A stretch of 44,607 bases of DNA from Thermoplasmata archaeon (GTDB lineage Archaea > Thermoplasmatota > Thermoplasmata > Thermoplasmatales > GCA-001856825), in the NCBI GenBank assembly GCA_021827945.1, contig JAKATW010000129.1:1-44607 (forward strand). The letters are read 5' to 3'. The position numbers and the translations under genes were made by a program. The first letter of the stretch is position 1, and every line of letters begins with the position of its first letter. Shown here piece after piece: positions 1 to 9,389 of this stretch. A model generated the notes under the pieces. It saw only the letters and a program-made list of their open reading frames with translations. It had not been told where the DNA came from and did not search any database.

Positions 1-213
1 GACAAGATTAAGAAAGTGCTGGAAGCCGCTGGTTGCACCTTGGAGAATGTAGTTAAAATTTCAGTATATCTTGCGTATAAAGGTGATTTCCATAGAATGA
101 ATAATCTGTTTGAGAAGTACTTTCCAAACAATCCTCCGGCTAGGACGACCCTTGTCGCTGCTTTTGCTTCAGAGGGGGTTCTTGTAGAAATCGACGTCAC
201 AGCAGCAAAATAA
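1..213 (+). CDS. RidA/YjgF/UK114 family protein (5' end outside window)
   Basis: Open frame to window edge; KVLEAAGCTLENVVKISVYL...FPNNPPARTTLVAA...VEIDVTA is the characteristic RidA C-terminal region. Confidence 0.9.
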   Translation, partial: DKIKKVLEAAGCTLENVVKISVYLAYKGDFHRMNNLFEKYFPNNPPARTTLVAAFASEGVLVEIDVTAAK

Positions 214-457
214 TATGATCGGAGAGAGTAACTCACTGCAAAGATGGTCTACCTGACCTACTCCTTCGATAAACCCATTCAAACAGTCAGTTTCAAGGGC
301 TAGATTTCTGCCATTTAATACTGGAAGGTTTATTGTCTGCATTAATTTTAATCTATACTAAACCCTCTTCAGACATCAAGCGTCAATGTGATAGCGTCTT
401 ATTAAGCAATGCTTAAATATGCAGACTTTCTAAATCCACTGCAGGTATAACGAAAGA

Positions 458-1531
458 ATGATTTCTGGGGCTCAGATGGAGGTATACAAAGTCGCCCAGG
501 AGTTCTCTCTTGGAGACGACTTTACATATGGTGCAGGCGTGACTCTAAAGGGAAGGTCAGGTATCGAACATAAATTTGACCTTCTGCTGACCTCCAAAGA
601 GGACGAACACAACAGGATAGCAGTTCTTCAGGACATATCTGAGGACCTTATCAGTGATATAATGGAATTCAACGCAATCTCTCGGGACTGCGGGATACAG
701 CTCAAAGCCATATCCACAGACAGGGAACTGAATAGATCCGAGTTGAATCTGGCTCGAGTATGCAACATCTCAATCGTAAGAAAAGATTATGAAAAGACAA
801 CGAGCTCCATTTTTGGCATTAAGAAATTTGACGAAGACGTGGGAAGACTGGTAAAGAAGGGAAGCGTTTACATGATTTCAGGCGCACCCGGGACAGGGAA
901 AACGGCGATATGTTCCCAATTCCTTGTTGATGGTGCTAAGAAAGGCGAGAGGGGGATGATCATACTGACGGACCGCAAGGGAAGAGATTTCATCTCCCAG
1001 GTCGAGACATTTTCCTACGGTTTCAAATCATACTACAAGAACGGTGCAATAGAAGTGCTGGAGATCAGTGATCGTATAATGAAACTCAAGGCAAATGTTT
1101 CTAAAGAGTATCCCTCCATGATCGGTTATGTCAGGACCTTGACAAACCAGATTAAGACGCTGGTTGCTGAATACGAAGTCACTAGACTTGTGGTAGATCC
1201 AATTACCCCGTTGATACTGGGAGATAGCGATTTTCTAAATCTATTTTTCAGAGCTCTTTCTGTTCCCCAGATATATCTGATGGTAACGAGCGGGATAGGA
1301 AAGAGCGATGTGAGCGTTTTTGGAATAGAACAGTTCTTTGTTTCAGGACTGATCAAGCTAGAGGATGAGGGAGAGGAATCAGAGGTCAAGAAGGCGTCAG
1401 TAGTAAAGATGAATGGAGGAGGATACAACGCGAATCCATTTCTATTCAGAATAACTTCAAAGGGTATAGTTCCCTATGAAGAAGATGACTCCAAGAATGC
1501 GGGTCCACTTTTCAACCAAGTAATTCTATGA
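458..1531 (+). CDS. KaiC/RAD55-like RecA-superfamily ATPase with N-terminal extra domain (possibly restriction-endonuclease-like fold)
   Basis: Walker A GAPGTGKT, Walker B-like RLVVDPITPL; N-terminal VTLKGRSGIEHKFDLLL...RIAVLQD resembles nuclease-fold sensor domains. Confidence 0.8.
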   Translation: MISGAQMEVYKVAQEFSLGDDFTYGAGVTLKGRSGIEHKFDLLLTSKEDEHNRIAVLQDISEDLISDIMEFNAISRDCGIQLKAISTDRELNRSELNLARVCNISIVRKDYEKTTSSIFGIKKFDEDVGRLVKKGSVYMISGAPGTGKTAICSQFLVDGAKKGERGMIILTDRKGRDFISQVETFSYGFKSYYKNGAIEVLEISDRIMKLKANVSKEYPSMIGYVRTLTNQIKTLVAEYEVTRLVVDPITPLILGDSDFLNLFFRALSVPQIYLMVTSGIGKSDVSVFGIEQFFVSGLIKLEDEGEESEVKKASVVKMNGGGYNANPFLFRITSKGIVPYEEDDSKNAGPLFNQVIL

Positions 1532-1601
1532 GCGCCAGAATTTCCTAGGCCCGTCGATCCGATGCTATCTTCTGTCTTGAGCGAGCAGGTATCTCGTGCA
1601 C

Positions 1602-2393
1602 TTAGAAGAGTGTTGTCTGTCCAGTTCTGGTTGTCCAGTCTATTGGCTCCAGTCCAGACATTCTCCTGAAGAGATTAACGGTTGCAGGACCAAATCCCTG
1701 GAAATGGTTGTTGCTCAGAACGTATGCGTGTTTAATAATCTCCTCCTTGTCTCTGAGCTCTTTTTTCCAGAATTCAATCTCACGGGATCGATCCCTCTTA
1801 ATCCTTCCGAACTCTTCCCCCTTTATCGAACGATCTCCCACAAATCTGAGATAGACCGAATCGGTAGTGACAACAGGAGGAACTCTTGCATAAGGTATCT
1901 CGGACCATGTCAGCGTTACGTTGTTCTCTCTTAGCATGAAGAAGGTATCGTCGACAAACCACGAATCGTTCCTGAACTCTACGGAGTATCTAAAATCAGC
2001 TGGCAAGTCTGAAAGAAGTTTCCTTAACCTCTTGAACCCCTCGTTGAATGCAAGTGTGGGAGGAAGTTGAATCAAAACGGAAGCCAGCTTTTCTCCTAGG
2101 ATTCCAATAACATCTAAGAATCTTCGCGCCTCATCGACTGAATTCTTCAATCTTAAATCATGAGTCACCGTTTGAGGCATTTTTGCGGTAAACAGGAAAC
2201 GATCAGACACTGAATTCTTCCAATTCTCCACTGTGTTAGTATCAGGTATTGCGTAGAAACTGGAATCTATCTCGACTATGTCAAAAATCCTTGAATATAT
2301 CCTGAGATAGTCTGATGACTTGGTTCCAAAAGGATAGAATGGCCCAACCCACTGATTGTAGCTCCAGCCCGAACACCCCGTTCTAATCTCCAA
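1602..2393 (-). CDS. DUF72 (YecE-like) family protein
   Basis: RTGCSGWSYNQWVGPFYP...YSRIFDIVEIDSSFYAIP...FLFTAKMPQTVTHD...YSVEFRNDSW...VYLRFVGD motifs. Confidence 0.93.
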   Translation of the reverse strand: MEIRTGCSGWSYNQWVGPFYPFGTKSSDYLRIYSRIFDIVEIDSSFYAIPDTNTVENWKNSVSDRFLFTAKMPQTVTHDLRLKNSVDEARRFLDVIGILGEKLASVLIQLPPTLAFNEGFKRLRKLLSDLPADFRYSVEFRNDSWFVDDTFFMLRENNVTLTWSEIPYARVPPVVTTDSVYLRFVGDRSIKGEEFGRIKRDRSREIEFWKKELRDKEEIIKHAYVLSNNHFQGFGPATVNLFRRMSGLEPIDWTTRTGQTTLF

Positions 2394-2416
2394 TGGAGAA
2401 ATTGAAAGGGAGACGG

Positions 2417-2423
2417 TTTATAA
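2417..2423 (-). promoter_or_regulatory. Putative TATA box for the DUF72 gene (leaderless spacing)
   Basis: Minus-strand TTATAAA centred about 27 bp upstream of the start codon at 2393. Confidence 0.45.
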
Positions 2424-2617
2424 GCTTATCTTGTTTTTGCGCATTTTGCACCAATGTCAGAGAGTCCTCATAATGATTTCTGGCTCAATTTCCTAATTGA
2501 TGTGATTTGATCCGATATCAAATTCAGCTTAGTAATCGATGATTAAGCGTGAATTGCACTTTGATACCATGCTCAAAACGAGTACGGGATAAATAAAAGA
2601 GAAATAATTTTGAGCAT

Positions 2618-3544
2618 CTACCTCGAATCTGTCTTCCCACTATGAGGGGGCTTAGTCTTCACAGTGGTTAATCCGACGGCAATAAGCATGGTCGCACCAC
2701 CAATCAATGTGAAATCAGTTACGGACTCTCCGAGAATGAGCACTCCACCGACTATTCCAAAAACAGGGACTAGATAGAGTTGAATCGAGATCTTAGCGAC
2801 ACCTCCGCGTTCTATCATCGTATAGAATAGAATGTATCCAAATACCGTGCTCAGGAGAGATAGGTACAATATGGCGACCCAGCCGGAAATCGGAAGCTGG
2901 ATGACCTGAGAGATAAAGCTTCCAGATAGCAGGGGAAGTAGCATCGCAGTACCTATCAACCCTACCCAGATCGTAACTGCTCGGGCTCCGAATTTCTGCA
3001 ATAGCGGTTTTGCGAATACCGCAAATGTTGCATAAGAGAGCGCTGTACCCACGCCCTCTAGTATGCCAGGTATCGTACTCGGACCGGTAGCCTGCACTGT
3101 ACCAAAGAACAGGATGAGTGAACCAGCGAATGCGAGAAGAATTGCAAGGTAGATAGTCCGACCGTGTCTCTCTCGAAGAAAGATAGCAGAAAGTATTACC
3201 ATGAATATGGGCCCAAGTGCTACTAGTAGAGTCTCCAAACCAGCACCGACAACTCCCTCTGAATAGTTGATTGTCAGATGGTATGCGACTACATTGGCAA
3301 ACGAGACCAAAAGTAAACGGGGGATGTCTCGTCTCTCTATTGGGACTCTAGGCTTTCCAAAAATGGGCAGGAGAACAAGAAAGGCACCACCCGCGATAAA
3401 CCACCTCAGTAGAGTGAGATTGATTGGTGTGACCATGGGTTCCATGATCTTGATAGCAACAAAAGCCAGTCCCCATATCAGACTCAGTGTAACCAGAGCA
3501 CCGTATGTTTCTGCCAACTTCGCGATTGACCACCTTTTGGTCAT
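2618..3544 (-). CDS. EamA/DMT-superfamily transporter
   Basis: Ten hydrophobic segments, duplicated EamA-like pattern (WGLAFVAIKIMEP...LLRWFIAGGAFL; FGYILFYTMIERGG). ORF extends to 3622 but M at 3544 avoids overlap with the upstream gene. Confidence 0.88.
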   Translation of the reverse strand: MTKRWSIAKLAETYGALVTLSLIWGLAFVAIKIMEPMVTPINLTLLRWFIAGGAFLVLLPIFGKPRVPIERRDIPRLLLVSFANVVAYHLTINYSEGVVGAGLETLLVALGPIFMVILSAIFLRERHGRTIYLAILLAFAGSLILFFGTVQATGPSTIPGILEGVGTALSYATFAVFAKPLLQKFGARAVTIWVGLIGTAMLLPLLSGSFISQVIQLPISGWVAILYLSLLSTVFGYILFYTMIERGGVAKISIQLYLVPVFGIVGGVLILGESVTDFTLIGGATMLIAVGLTTVKTKPPHSGKTDSR

Positions 3545-3587
3545 TGTTACGTTTGACTTTTCCAGATCCTTCACATCTCCGTTTAGA

Positions 3588-4475
3588 CTATTTGACCCCT
3601 GAGTTAGTTCTCTCCATTGCAAGAAGAAATTCCTTTCTCTCTATTCCCAGTCCATATCCCCCTATATCCCCGTCCTTTCGTACGACCCTGTGGCAGGGTA
3701 TAATCAGCGGAACTGGATTAGAAGCACATGCGTTCGCAACGGCTCTCACAGCCTTTGGTTTTCCGATCATCTTGGCTATATCATAATATGATCTTGTCTC
3801 CCCGTAAGGTATCCGAAACAGGGCAGTCCAGACTCTTTTTTGGAAATCTGTTCCGATGACATCCACCGGAAGATTCAGTAACTGACCATCGAAATAATTG
3901 AGTACAGAATCCAGACTTTTCCTGACAGTCTCAGATCTCGCTATCTTAGCCATAGGGTATTCCTTAAATAATGAAGAGACAAGAGTTTCTTCGCGATCTG
4001 CCAAACTTAGTGAACATATCCCATATTGGGTCTCCGCAACCAACAGATAGCCCAATTTGCACTTGGAGGTAAGGTAGTCGATTGAAGCTCCCTCACCTCC
4101 TTTTCTATAGCTAGATGGTGTCATACCAAGTTTTGAAGTAGATCGATCGTAGACCCAGCTGTGTGAATTGTAACCAGTCCTGTAGATGGCCCTTGTAATC
4201 GGCTGATCGTCTTTCAGATTCTTCTTGAGCAAAAGTATCCTGCACTCTTCAGCGTACTTTCTCGGGGATATCCCCATAATGTCCTTGAATGTCCTTTGGA
4301 TTCTGAACCGACTCACGCTGAACCGCTTCTCCAGAGTGGGTAAGGATACATCATCAGATGGATTAAATCGAATGTAGTCGCAGATTTGCTCTACGAGATC
4401 ATATTTGGATGCCTTTGCAGAGGTTGTTTCTTGTTCATTTAAATGATCTCGTTGTTCTTTTCTCACTCCGCTCAT
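3588..4475 (-). CDS. Ada-like fusion: AraC-type HTH plus methylated-DNA--protein-cysteine methyltransferase
   Basis: C-terminal IIPCHRVVRKDGDIGGYGLG active-site motif; N-terminal SVSRFRIQRTFKDIMGISPRKYAEECR...GYNSHSWVYDRSTSKLGMTPSSYRKGG AraC HTH as in Ada. Confidence 0.93.
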   Translation of the reverse strand: MSGVRKEQRDHLNEQETTSAKASKYDLVEQICDYIRFNPSDDVSLPTLEKRFSVSRFRIQRTFKDIMGISPRKYAEECRILLLKKNLKDDQPITRAIYRTGYNSHSWVYDRSTSKLGMTPSSYRKGGEGASIDYLTSKCKLGYLLVAETQYGICSLSLADREETLVSSLFKEYPMAKIARSETVRKSLDSVLNYFDGQLLNLPVDVIGTDFQKRVWTALFRIPYGETRSYYDIAKMIGKPKAVRAVANACASNPVPLIIPCHRVVRKDGDIGGYGLGIERKEFLLAMERTNSGVK

Positions 4476-4733
4476 TGAGTGAGAATCAAGAGGGAATAAA
4501 AGACATTATGTCGATTTCTTGAAAGATCCGTTCTTAGTTCTTAATCTCAGCCGTCTATGTCAGCACTTTCAAGATCTCGAACGCAGTCAAACTGAGGTCG
4601 TCTACTGCATTTTTAAATCCGTGAAAGAAGTCAATTGATAACCAAAAAGGAAAAATGGTATTCCATTCTAATGCAATTGGAATTGGTCATGCAGGTTCGG
4701 TGTACAGCTCTATTGGAGTAGGTTATGCTGATG

Positions 4734-5399
4734 TCAGTTCCTGCATCTTGTTTTTCTGCCTTTGTAGAATTTATACACCCCGCCCACAAATTTGAAGTTA
4801 CCTCCATCATATATTATTGCGCCATTCTCTGGAATTGCATATATAGGGATATTTACTCTTTCTGATAGCTCCCTCAATTCCCTGTCTGGTTCCTCTCCGG
4901 AGCGTCCCTTATCTTCACTTTTGTAATGTACGCTTACTGCAAAATCCACAACCGCAATTCCTCTATGTGACTTTGTAATCTGGTTGTCATCCTGGCCTCT
5001 GACGGCCACATACCTTCTGCAAAGGACCAGGGACCCCGCACTGTTTCCCACTATTACTCCCCTGTACCTCTTGAGTAATTTGGATACTCCTAAATCGTTC
5101 AGTCTCTCGGACAACAGATTGGGATCTCCGCCAGGAAGGTATATCATATCAGAGAGGTCCATTTTTTCTTTGAGTTTCTGTAAAGTATCCGAAAGTTCGG
5201 CAAAAATTACTTCCCCTGCGCCAATGTCCTTGAAGTAATCAGTGGCAAACTTCCTGTATTTTCGCTTTTCAATTTCTGCGGTCCACGGGAAATACAGAAC
5301 GACAGGATTCCTACCTGAATCATCTATTGCCAACTTATCTGTCTCTATCATCGTCCTCTCAGATATTTCTTCTCCGCCCAGAAAGTAGATCTTTGACAT
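4734..5399 (-). CDS. Peptidase E-like (S51 family) / type 1 glutamine amidotransferase-like protein
   Basis: IYFLGGEEIS, MIYLPGGDPNLL, nucleophile-elbow GNSAGSLVLC, AIPENGAIIYD. Confidence 0.85.
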   Translation of the reverse strand: MSKIYFLGGEEISERTMIETDKLAIDDSGRNPVVLYFPWTAEIEKRKYRKFATDYFKDIGAGEVIFAELSDTLQKLKEKMDLSDMIYLPGGDPNLLSERLNDLGVSKLLKRYRGVIVGNSAGSLVLCRRYVAVRGQDDNQITKSHRGIAVVDFAVSVHYKSEDKGRSGEEPDRELRELSERVNIPIYAIPENGAIIYDGGNFKFVGGVYKFYKGRKTRCRN

Positions 5400-5719
5400 A
5401 AGAGCCAGTGATTATAAAAATCCAGTTCAAGGTCTTATAGATTGTCTCAGTTTAAATGTCTGAATTTTGTGATAGTATCGCAGGGAGCTCACTAATTTTC
5501 TCTGTTACAGGAATTCATCTTGGATATTGTGACTTTTCTTGTCTATTTCGGTAAACAGCAACGGCACTCGACCATGGTACGACAGTCTTCTCCGCAGTTC
5601 TATTTTTTGGGGATCAACATAATGTTAATGGAGAACTGTTAAGAATGCTCGTTCCGGATCATCACCTATAACTCCAACGGAGCCATGTTTGAGATTTCCC
5701 GGAACGAAAAGTTTTTTGC

Positions 5720-6295
5720 TTGAGGAACAACTCTGCAGTCATGTTCCAAAATATACAGGGTCAAATAAAAAGAGAAAGGAGTGCGCTGGTAGTATGGGAT
5801 GTTCAAGAGGCACTGGTCTCTGCAATCTTTAACAGGGATGAGTTCCTGTCTAACCTCGCGAGGATAATTCAGAGATCAAGACACCTGAACCTTCCTTTGT
5901 TCTACTCCAAGATAACACCTCTTCCAGAGAAGTTTGAATCACCCCTGAGGAGAGCTTCAGGATTCGGGAAATTTGAGCCTGGAGATATTGTAAAGGAAGT
6001 ATATCCGGAAAAGTCAGATGTTGTCATAAACAAAAATACTGCAAGCTTCTTTATCGGTACCAATTTCGAACTGATGATAAGAAACGCAGGGATCAACGTC
6101 ATTTATTTCACTGGAATTGCAACGGAGATGGGGGTAGAGACATCTGCAAGGCACGCGCAGAACCTAGGTTTCATTCCAATCATAATACAGGATGCTGTAT
6201 CCTCACGCGATAGAGATGCACACGAGAGAAGTCTGAAGAATCTCTCAAGAATGATGCCGGTGATTTCAACAGAAGAATTCCTCAAGACGGTCTGA
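5720..6295 (+). CDS. Isochorismatase-family cysteine hydrolase
   Basis: [12 protein letters not shown]...[16 protein letters not shown]...[25 protein letters not shown]; Cys of the usual GxxTxxCV is not obvious (ATEMGVE). Confidence 0.85.
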   Translation: MRNNSAVMFQNIQGQIKRERSALVVWDVQEALVSAIFNRDEFLSNLARIIQRSRHLNLPLFYSKITPLPEKFESPLRRASGFGKFEPGDIVKEVYPEKSDVVINKNTASFFIGTNFELMIRNAGINVIYFTGIATEMGVETSARHAQNLGFIPIIIQDAVSSRDRDAHERSLKNLSRMMPVISTEEFLKTV

Positions 6296-6404
6296 AAAGA
6301 TTTCTGAGTCCTTGGGGCAGCTGGTGCGTTCGGGTCATATGGGGTCTACAAGGTACTAACAGTATCATCCATCCAGAGAGAATATGATAAGTGAGCTATG
6401 ACGC

Positions 6405-6675
6405 AATGCCATAGTCGGTATTGCGATAGATAAAAGGTATAGGGAAAGAGGGCAGGGAGGAGCTATGATGAAGCGAATGATCGAAACGTCTGGAGGCAGG
6501 TTCGAAACACTGAGGCTGGAGGTATTTTTCAGTCAATTCGACTGCCATAAGGCTATAAAAAAGGTTGGGGTTCGTTGAATATGGCAGAATACCTAATGCG
6601 ATAAAAGAGGAAAAAGGCACTACGAATCTATCCTCATGTACATCCGAGTTCAAATCAAGAGACACAACACAAATT
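6405..6675 (+). pseudogene. GNAT N-acetyltransferase remnant with two frameshifts
   Basis: Frame 3: VGIAIDKRYRERGQGGAMMKRMIETSGGRFETLRLEVFFSQFDCHKAIKKVG; shifts to another frame FVEYGRIPNAIKEEKG; returns to frame 3: HYESILMYIRVQIK. The order matches the GNAT C-terminal half. Confidence 0.8.
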
Positions 6676-6743
6676 TTTCATCCGAAAGCGATGTAGACTC
6701 CCAAAGTGTTAAGTGGGAATTTACGTTAGTATCTCTGAAATAG

Positions 6744-7481
6744 ATGGTTGTAACAAGCGGTTCCCTGCCTCCTGTTGCTGGACGTTACGAAGTGGGGGTT
6801 GGAAACAGTGTGGAGAGTATATCGACGAGCATAACTGCGGACTGGTCCTGGTACAACAAGCTGCTGGGGATAGTTTCCTGGAACTTCAAGAATAATTCCG
6901 TGTTTCAAGAGACTGCGGTACTGTACAGGTCTGGTTATTATTTTGGTAATGCATATTTTCCAATCTATTTACAGAACGGAGTTTCGACATGGGCAACGCA
7001 GCTAGTCCCACTAATGAACAAGGGACTGGAAAGGAATACTATGCCACTTGGAATTGTCGATTTTGGTATGGGACAGCGAATAATTGCTTTCCTATTTACA
7101 ATGGATCCAGGGCAGTCCTGGAGCGTCCTGGAGGGAGGATTCACCGCCAAGTCCCCACCTTCAAATGGGGTCCTTTTCGGTGTTACTCTTGAAAAAGCTG
7201 GTTCCTTCTGCATAGGGTACGATCCTAACCAGGTGACAGATTATGATAAGCAAACTTCCTCAATATTGAAGGGATATGCACCCAATCCAAGCTATACCAG
7301 AACAGTAGAAGTGGCAATAACTTCATTTGCCCAGTTTGTCCAGCTATTTTCTGGCGATAAAATAGATGACACACCGTGTTCTGGTGAAAAAGAAACGGTG
7401 ATACAGAGCAGTGAAAATGTTGCACCTGGGGACTTAGAGGAAATAATTGCAAATGTCGTAAGGAGGATACGATCATTTTAG
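6744..7481 (+). CDS. Hypothetical protein, 245 aa
   Basis: Long ORF with plausible composition; no recognised family. Confidence 0.6.
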   Translation: MVVTSGSLPPVAGRYEVGVGNSVESISTSITADWSWYNKLLGIVSWNFKNNSVFQETAVLYRSGYYFGNAYFPIYLQNGVSTWATQLVPLMNKGLERNTMPLGIVDFGMGQRIIAFLFTMDPGQSWSVLEGGFTAKSPPSNGVLFGVTLEKAGSFCIGYDPNQVTDYDKQTSSILKGYAPNPSYTRTVEVAITSFAQFVQLFSGDKIDDTPCSGEKETVIQSSENVAPGDLEEIIANVVRRIRSF

Positions 7482-7514
7482 CTTCAATATGGACGTATCT
7501 GAATTTCTAGTTGA

Positions 7515-7808
7515 TTAATCGGATTTCTTCTTCTCCTTCAATACGTAGTCGAAGAATCTCTCTGTAGAGCCGTTTGAAGTCCACTCAGCCCTCAGCCTCG
7601 TCTTCTTCTCTTTCTTTCTCATACCGGACAGGAGTATCCTGTTGAGTTCCTTTGCACTTTCTCCTTCCAGAACTGCATCGATCTCAATCACCTCTCCCTT
7701 TACGACAACTTTCCCATCTCTGCCAATGAAGTCCTTTATGACCTGTAAGACTGACTGGGTATCGTTGCTGCTGATTTGGGCTTTTAGCCTGAAAACTTTT
7801 CTGGTCAT
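7515..7808 (-). CDS. Conserved-looking small hypothetical protein, 97 aa
   Basis: Intact ORF between neighbours, charged C-terminus; no recognised family. Confidence 0.6.
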   Translation of the reverse strand: MTRKVFRLKAQISSNDTQSVLQVIKDFIGRDGKVVVKGEVIEIDAVLEGESAKELNRILLSGMRKKEKKTRLRAEWTSNGSTERFFDYVLKEKKKSD

Positions 7809-7916
7809 TTTTATCTCCCAAGCAACAGTTTTGTAGAATCCTTATACCTTTTGCAGGCCATCAATAAGAAGAGTCAGATGTACTCTCCAATAAGCGATCA
7901 CAGTGTTTCAGATATT

Positions 7917-8585
7917 CTAGTACAAATGTAGGGCTTCAATAGCTCGCGATACATCGTCAAAGTTGTGAACAGTCTTGTCTGCAATGGTTGGGCTCGAGTC
8001 ATCGTCCATCTTGAGGGTGAAGAACTTCTTACTTTTGGCTCCCTCGATGTCCCTCCGCTCGGAGTCTCCTATGAAGATGACTCTTGAAGGATGGTGCGAT
8101 TCCTCGAGAGCAAGGTCGAAGATTCTTGGATCTGGTTTAGGAGCTCTTACCATTTCGGCAGTGACTATAGAGTCGAAATATTTCTCGATTTTAAGGGCAA
8201 TAAGTGTCCGATCCGTGTAAAGATTATCAGCATCAGTTACCATCACAATCTGGAACTTCTTGCTCGCGTCCCTTATGAAACCAATGAAGTCAGGTCGCAG
8301 TCTGAGGTTTCGCTCGTGAGACCTGTAATACTCTTCCTCAAAAATCTGGGTCAGTCCATATAGCTCCGAGAGTACCTCACGGTTGATCTCCATGAAAGTT
8401 CTGAACCTCTTTTCCCTGTCGACCAGTTTCTCTAACCTTCTTTTTGGGAATCTAGTTCGGATATCATCTCTGATATGATACTCTTCAGCAATCAGATCTA
8501 GCCAAAGTGAAATCGAGGTATTCTCTGATTCCACCGTCGTTATTGTATTAGAAAAGTCCAAGAATATTGCTAAATCCGAAAGCAC
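7917..8585 (-). CDS. HAD-superfamily hydrolase
   Basis: IFLDFSNTITT (motif I), MVTDADNLY, KPDPRIFDLAL, VIFIGDSERRDIEGAKS motifs. Confidence 0.9.
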   Translation of the reverse strand: MLSDLAIFLDFSNTITTVESENTSISLWLDLIAEEYHIRDDIRTRFPKRRLEKLVDREKRFRTFMEINREVLSELYGLTQIFEEEYYRSHERNLRLRPDFIGFIRDASKKFQIVMVTDADNLYTDRTLIALKIEKYFDSIVTAEMVRAPKPDPRIFDLALEESHHPSRVIFIGDSERRDIEGAKSKKFFTLKMDDDSSPTIADKTVHNFDDVSRAIEALHLY

Positions 8586-8643
8586 TTTCTCAGATGACAG
8601 CCTCTGGTAAATATTTTAGGAGGAAAGTATTTGAGGAAATCAT

Positions 8644-8717
8644 GGCCGGGATGGGGTAGCGGTGTATCCTTGGGGACTGTGGATCCCCGGACCCGGGTTC
8701 AAATCCCGGTCCCGGCC
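8644..8717 (+). tRNA. tRNA-His (GTG)
   Basis: Acceptor GCCGGGA/TCCCGGC with extra G-1 (8644) opposite C73 (8717), a His identity feature; anticodon arm GGGGA-CTGTGGA-TCCCC; T-arm CCGGGTTCAAATCCCGG; no intron. Confidence 0.95.
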
Positions 8718-9389
8718 TATCCTGATAGGTTCAGATGCTAGCTGTGTTTTTTCAATTCTCTTTTAATACATCGGTTTGGCCCATGACCTTACATTAATCA
8801 GATCTCATCTCGTTTTCAAATACTGTATTAAGCGATTTTGTTCACATTCGCCAAGAGTTGTTTCATCTTGCAATGCCACTGCATTGTCCCATATTTCCCT
8901 ATTTACTGCAGTTCTACTGGGATTATTCTATTAGAACGTTCAGATGTGAGGGCTATAGATGCTATTTTTGCCTGGCCCTGTGTGGAAGGTTATCAACGAG
9001 AAGAAACTCTATCTAAGCAGAGTCAAGAATGTTCTTCAACAATAAAGGGTGTTTAAATCATATAGGGAAAATCGGTGGGGAAAAGACTTTGTTGGGGAGA
9101 CGGTAGAGCATAGAATGTGATGGAAGAGATTGATCTCATATACGTGACGTAGCGTCCCACTCAGTATCGCTTGGAAACACTCGAAAATTTCCCATCCAGG
9201 GATACTGGATCAAGATAATGGGAAGTCAGGGTGAATCATTTTAGAGTTTCTTCGCACATTTTACATGGGTGAGAAATGCCAGAGGAACCAAATAGTCGAG
9301 TCGGGATTAAAGGAACATCTTCGGGATTTTTCGATGGAATGTCACATCTGTAAAGTTTAAAATAGAATTCATTCATCATATCTTACCCT

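Noticed and set aside
1596-1934. ORF on + strand opposite the DUF72 gene (112 aa)
   Set aside because: Antisense shadow of a clear DUF72 coding frame
4667-4807. Small + strand ORF MVFHSNAIGIGHAGSVYSSIGVGYADV...
   Set aside because: Overlaps the 3' end of the peptidase E gene antisense, 46 aa, no supporting family
8838-9056. 72-aa ORF after tRNA-His
   Set aside because: No recognisable domain and atypical composition; treated as noncoding
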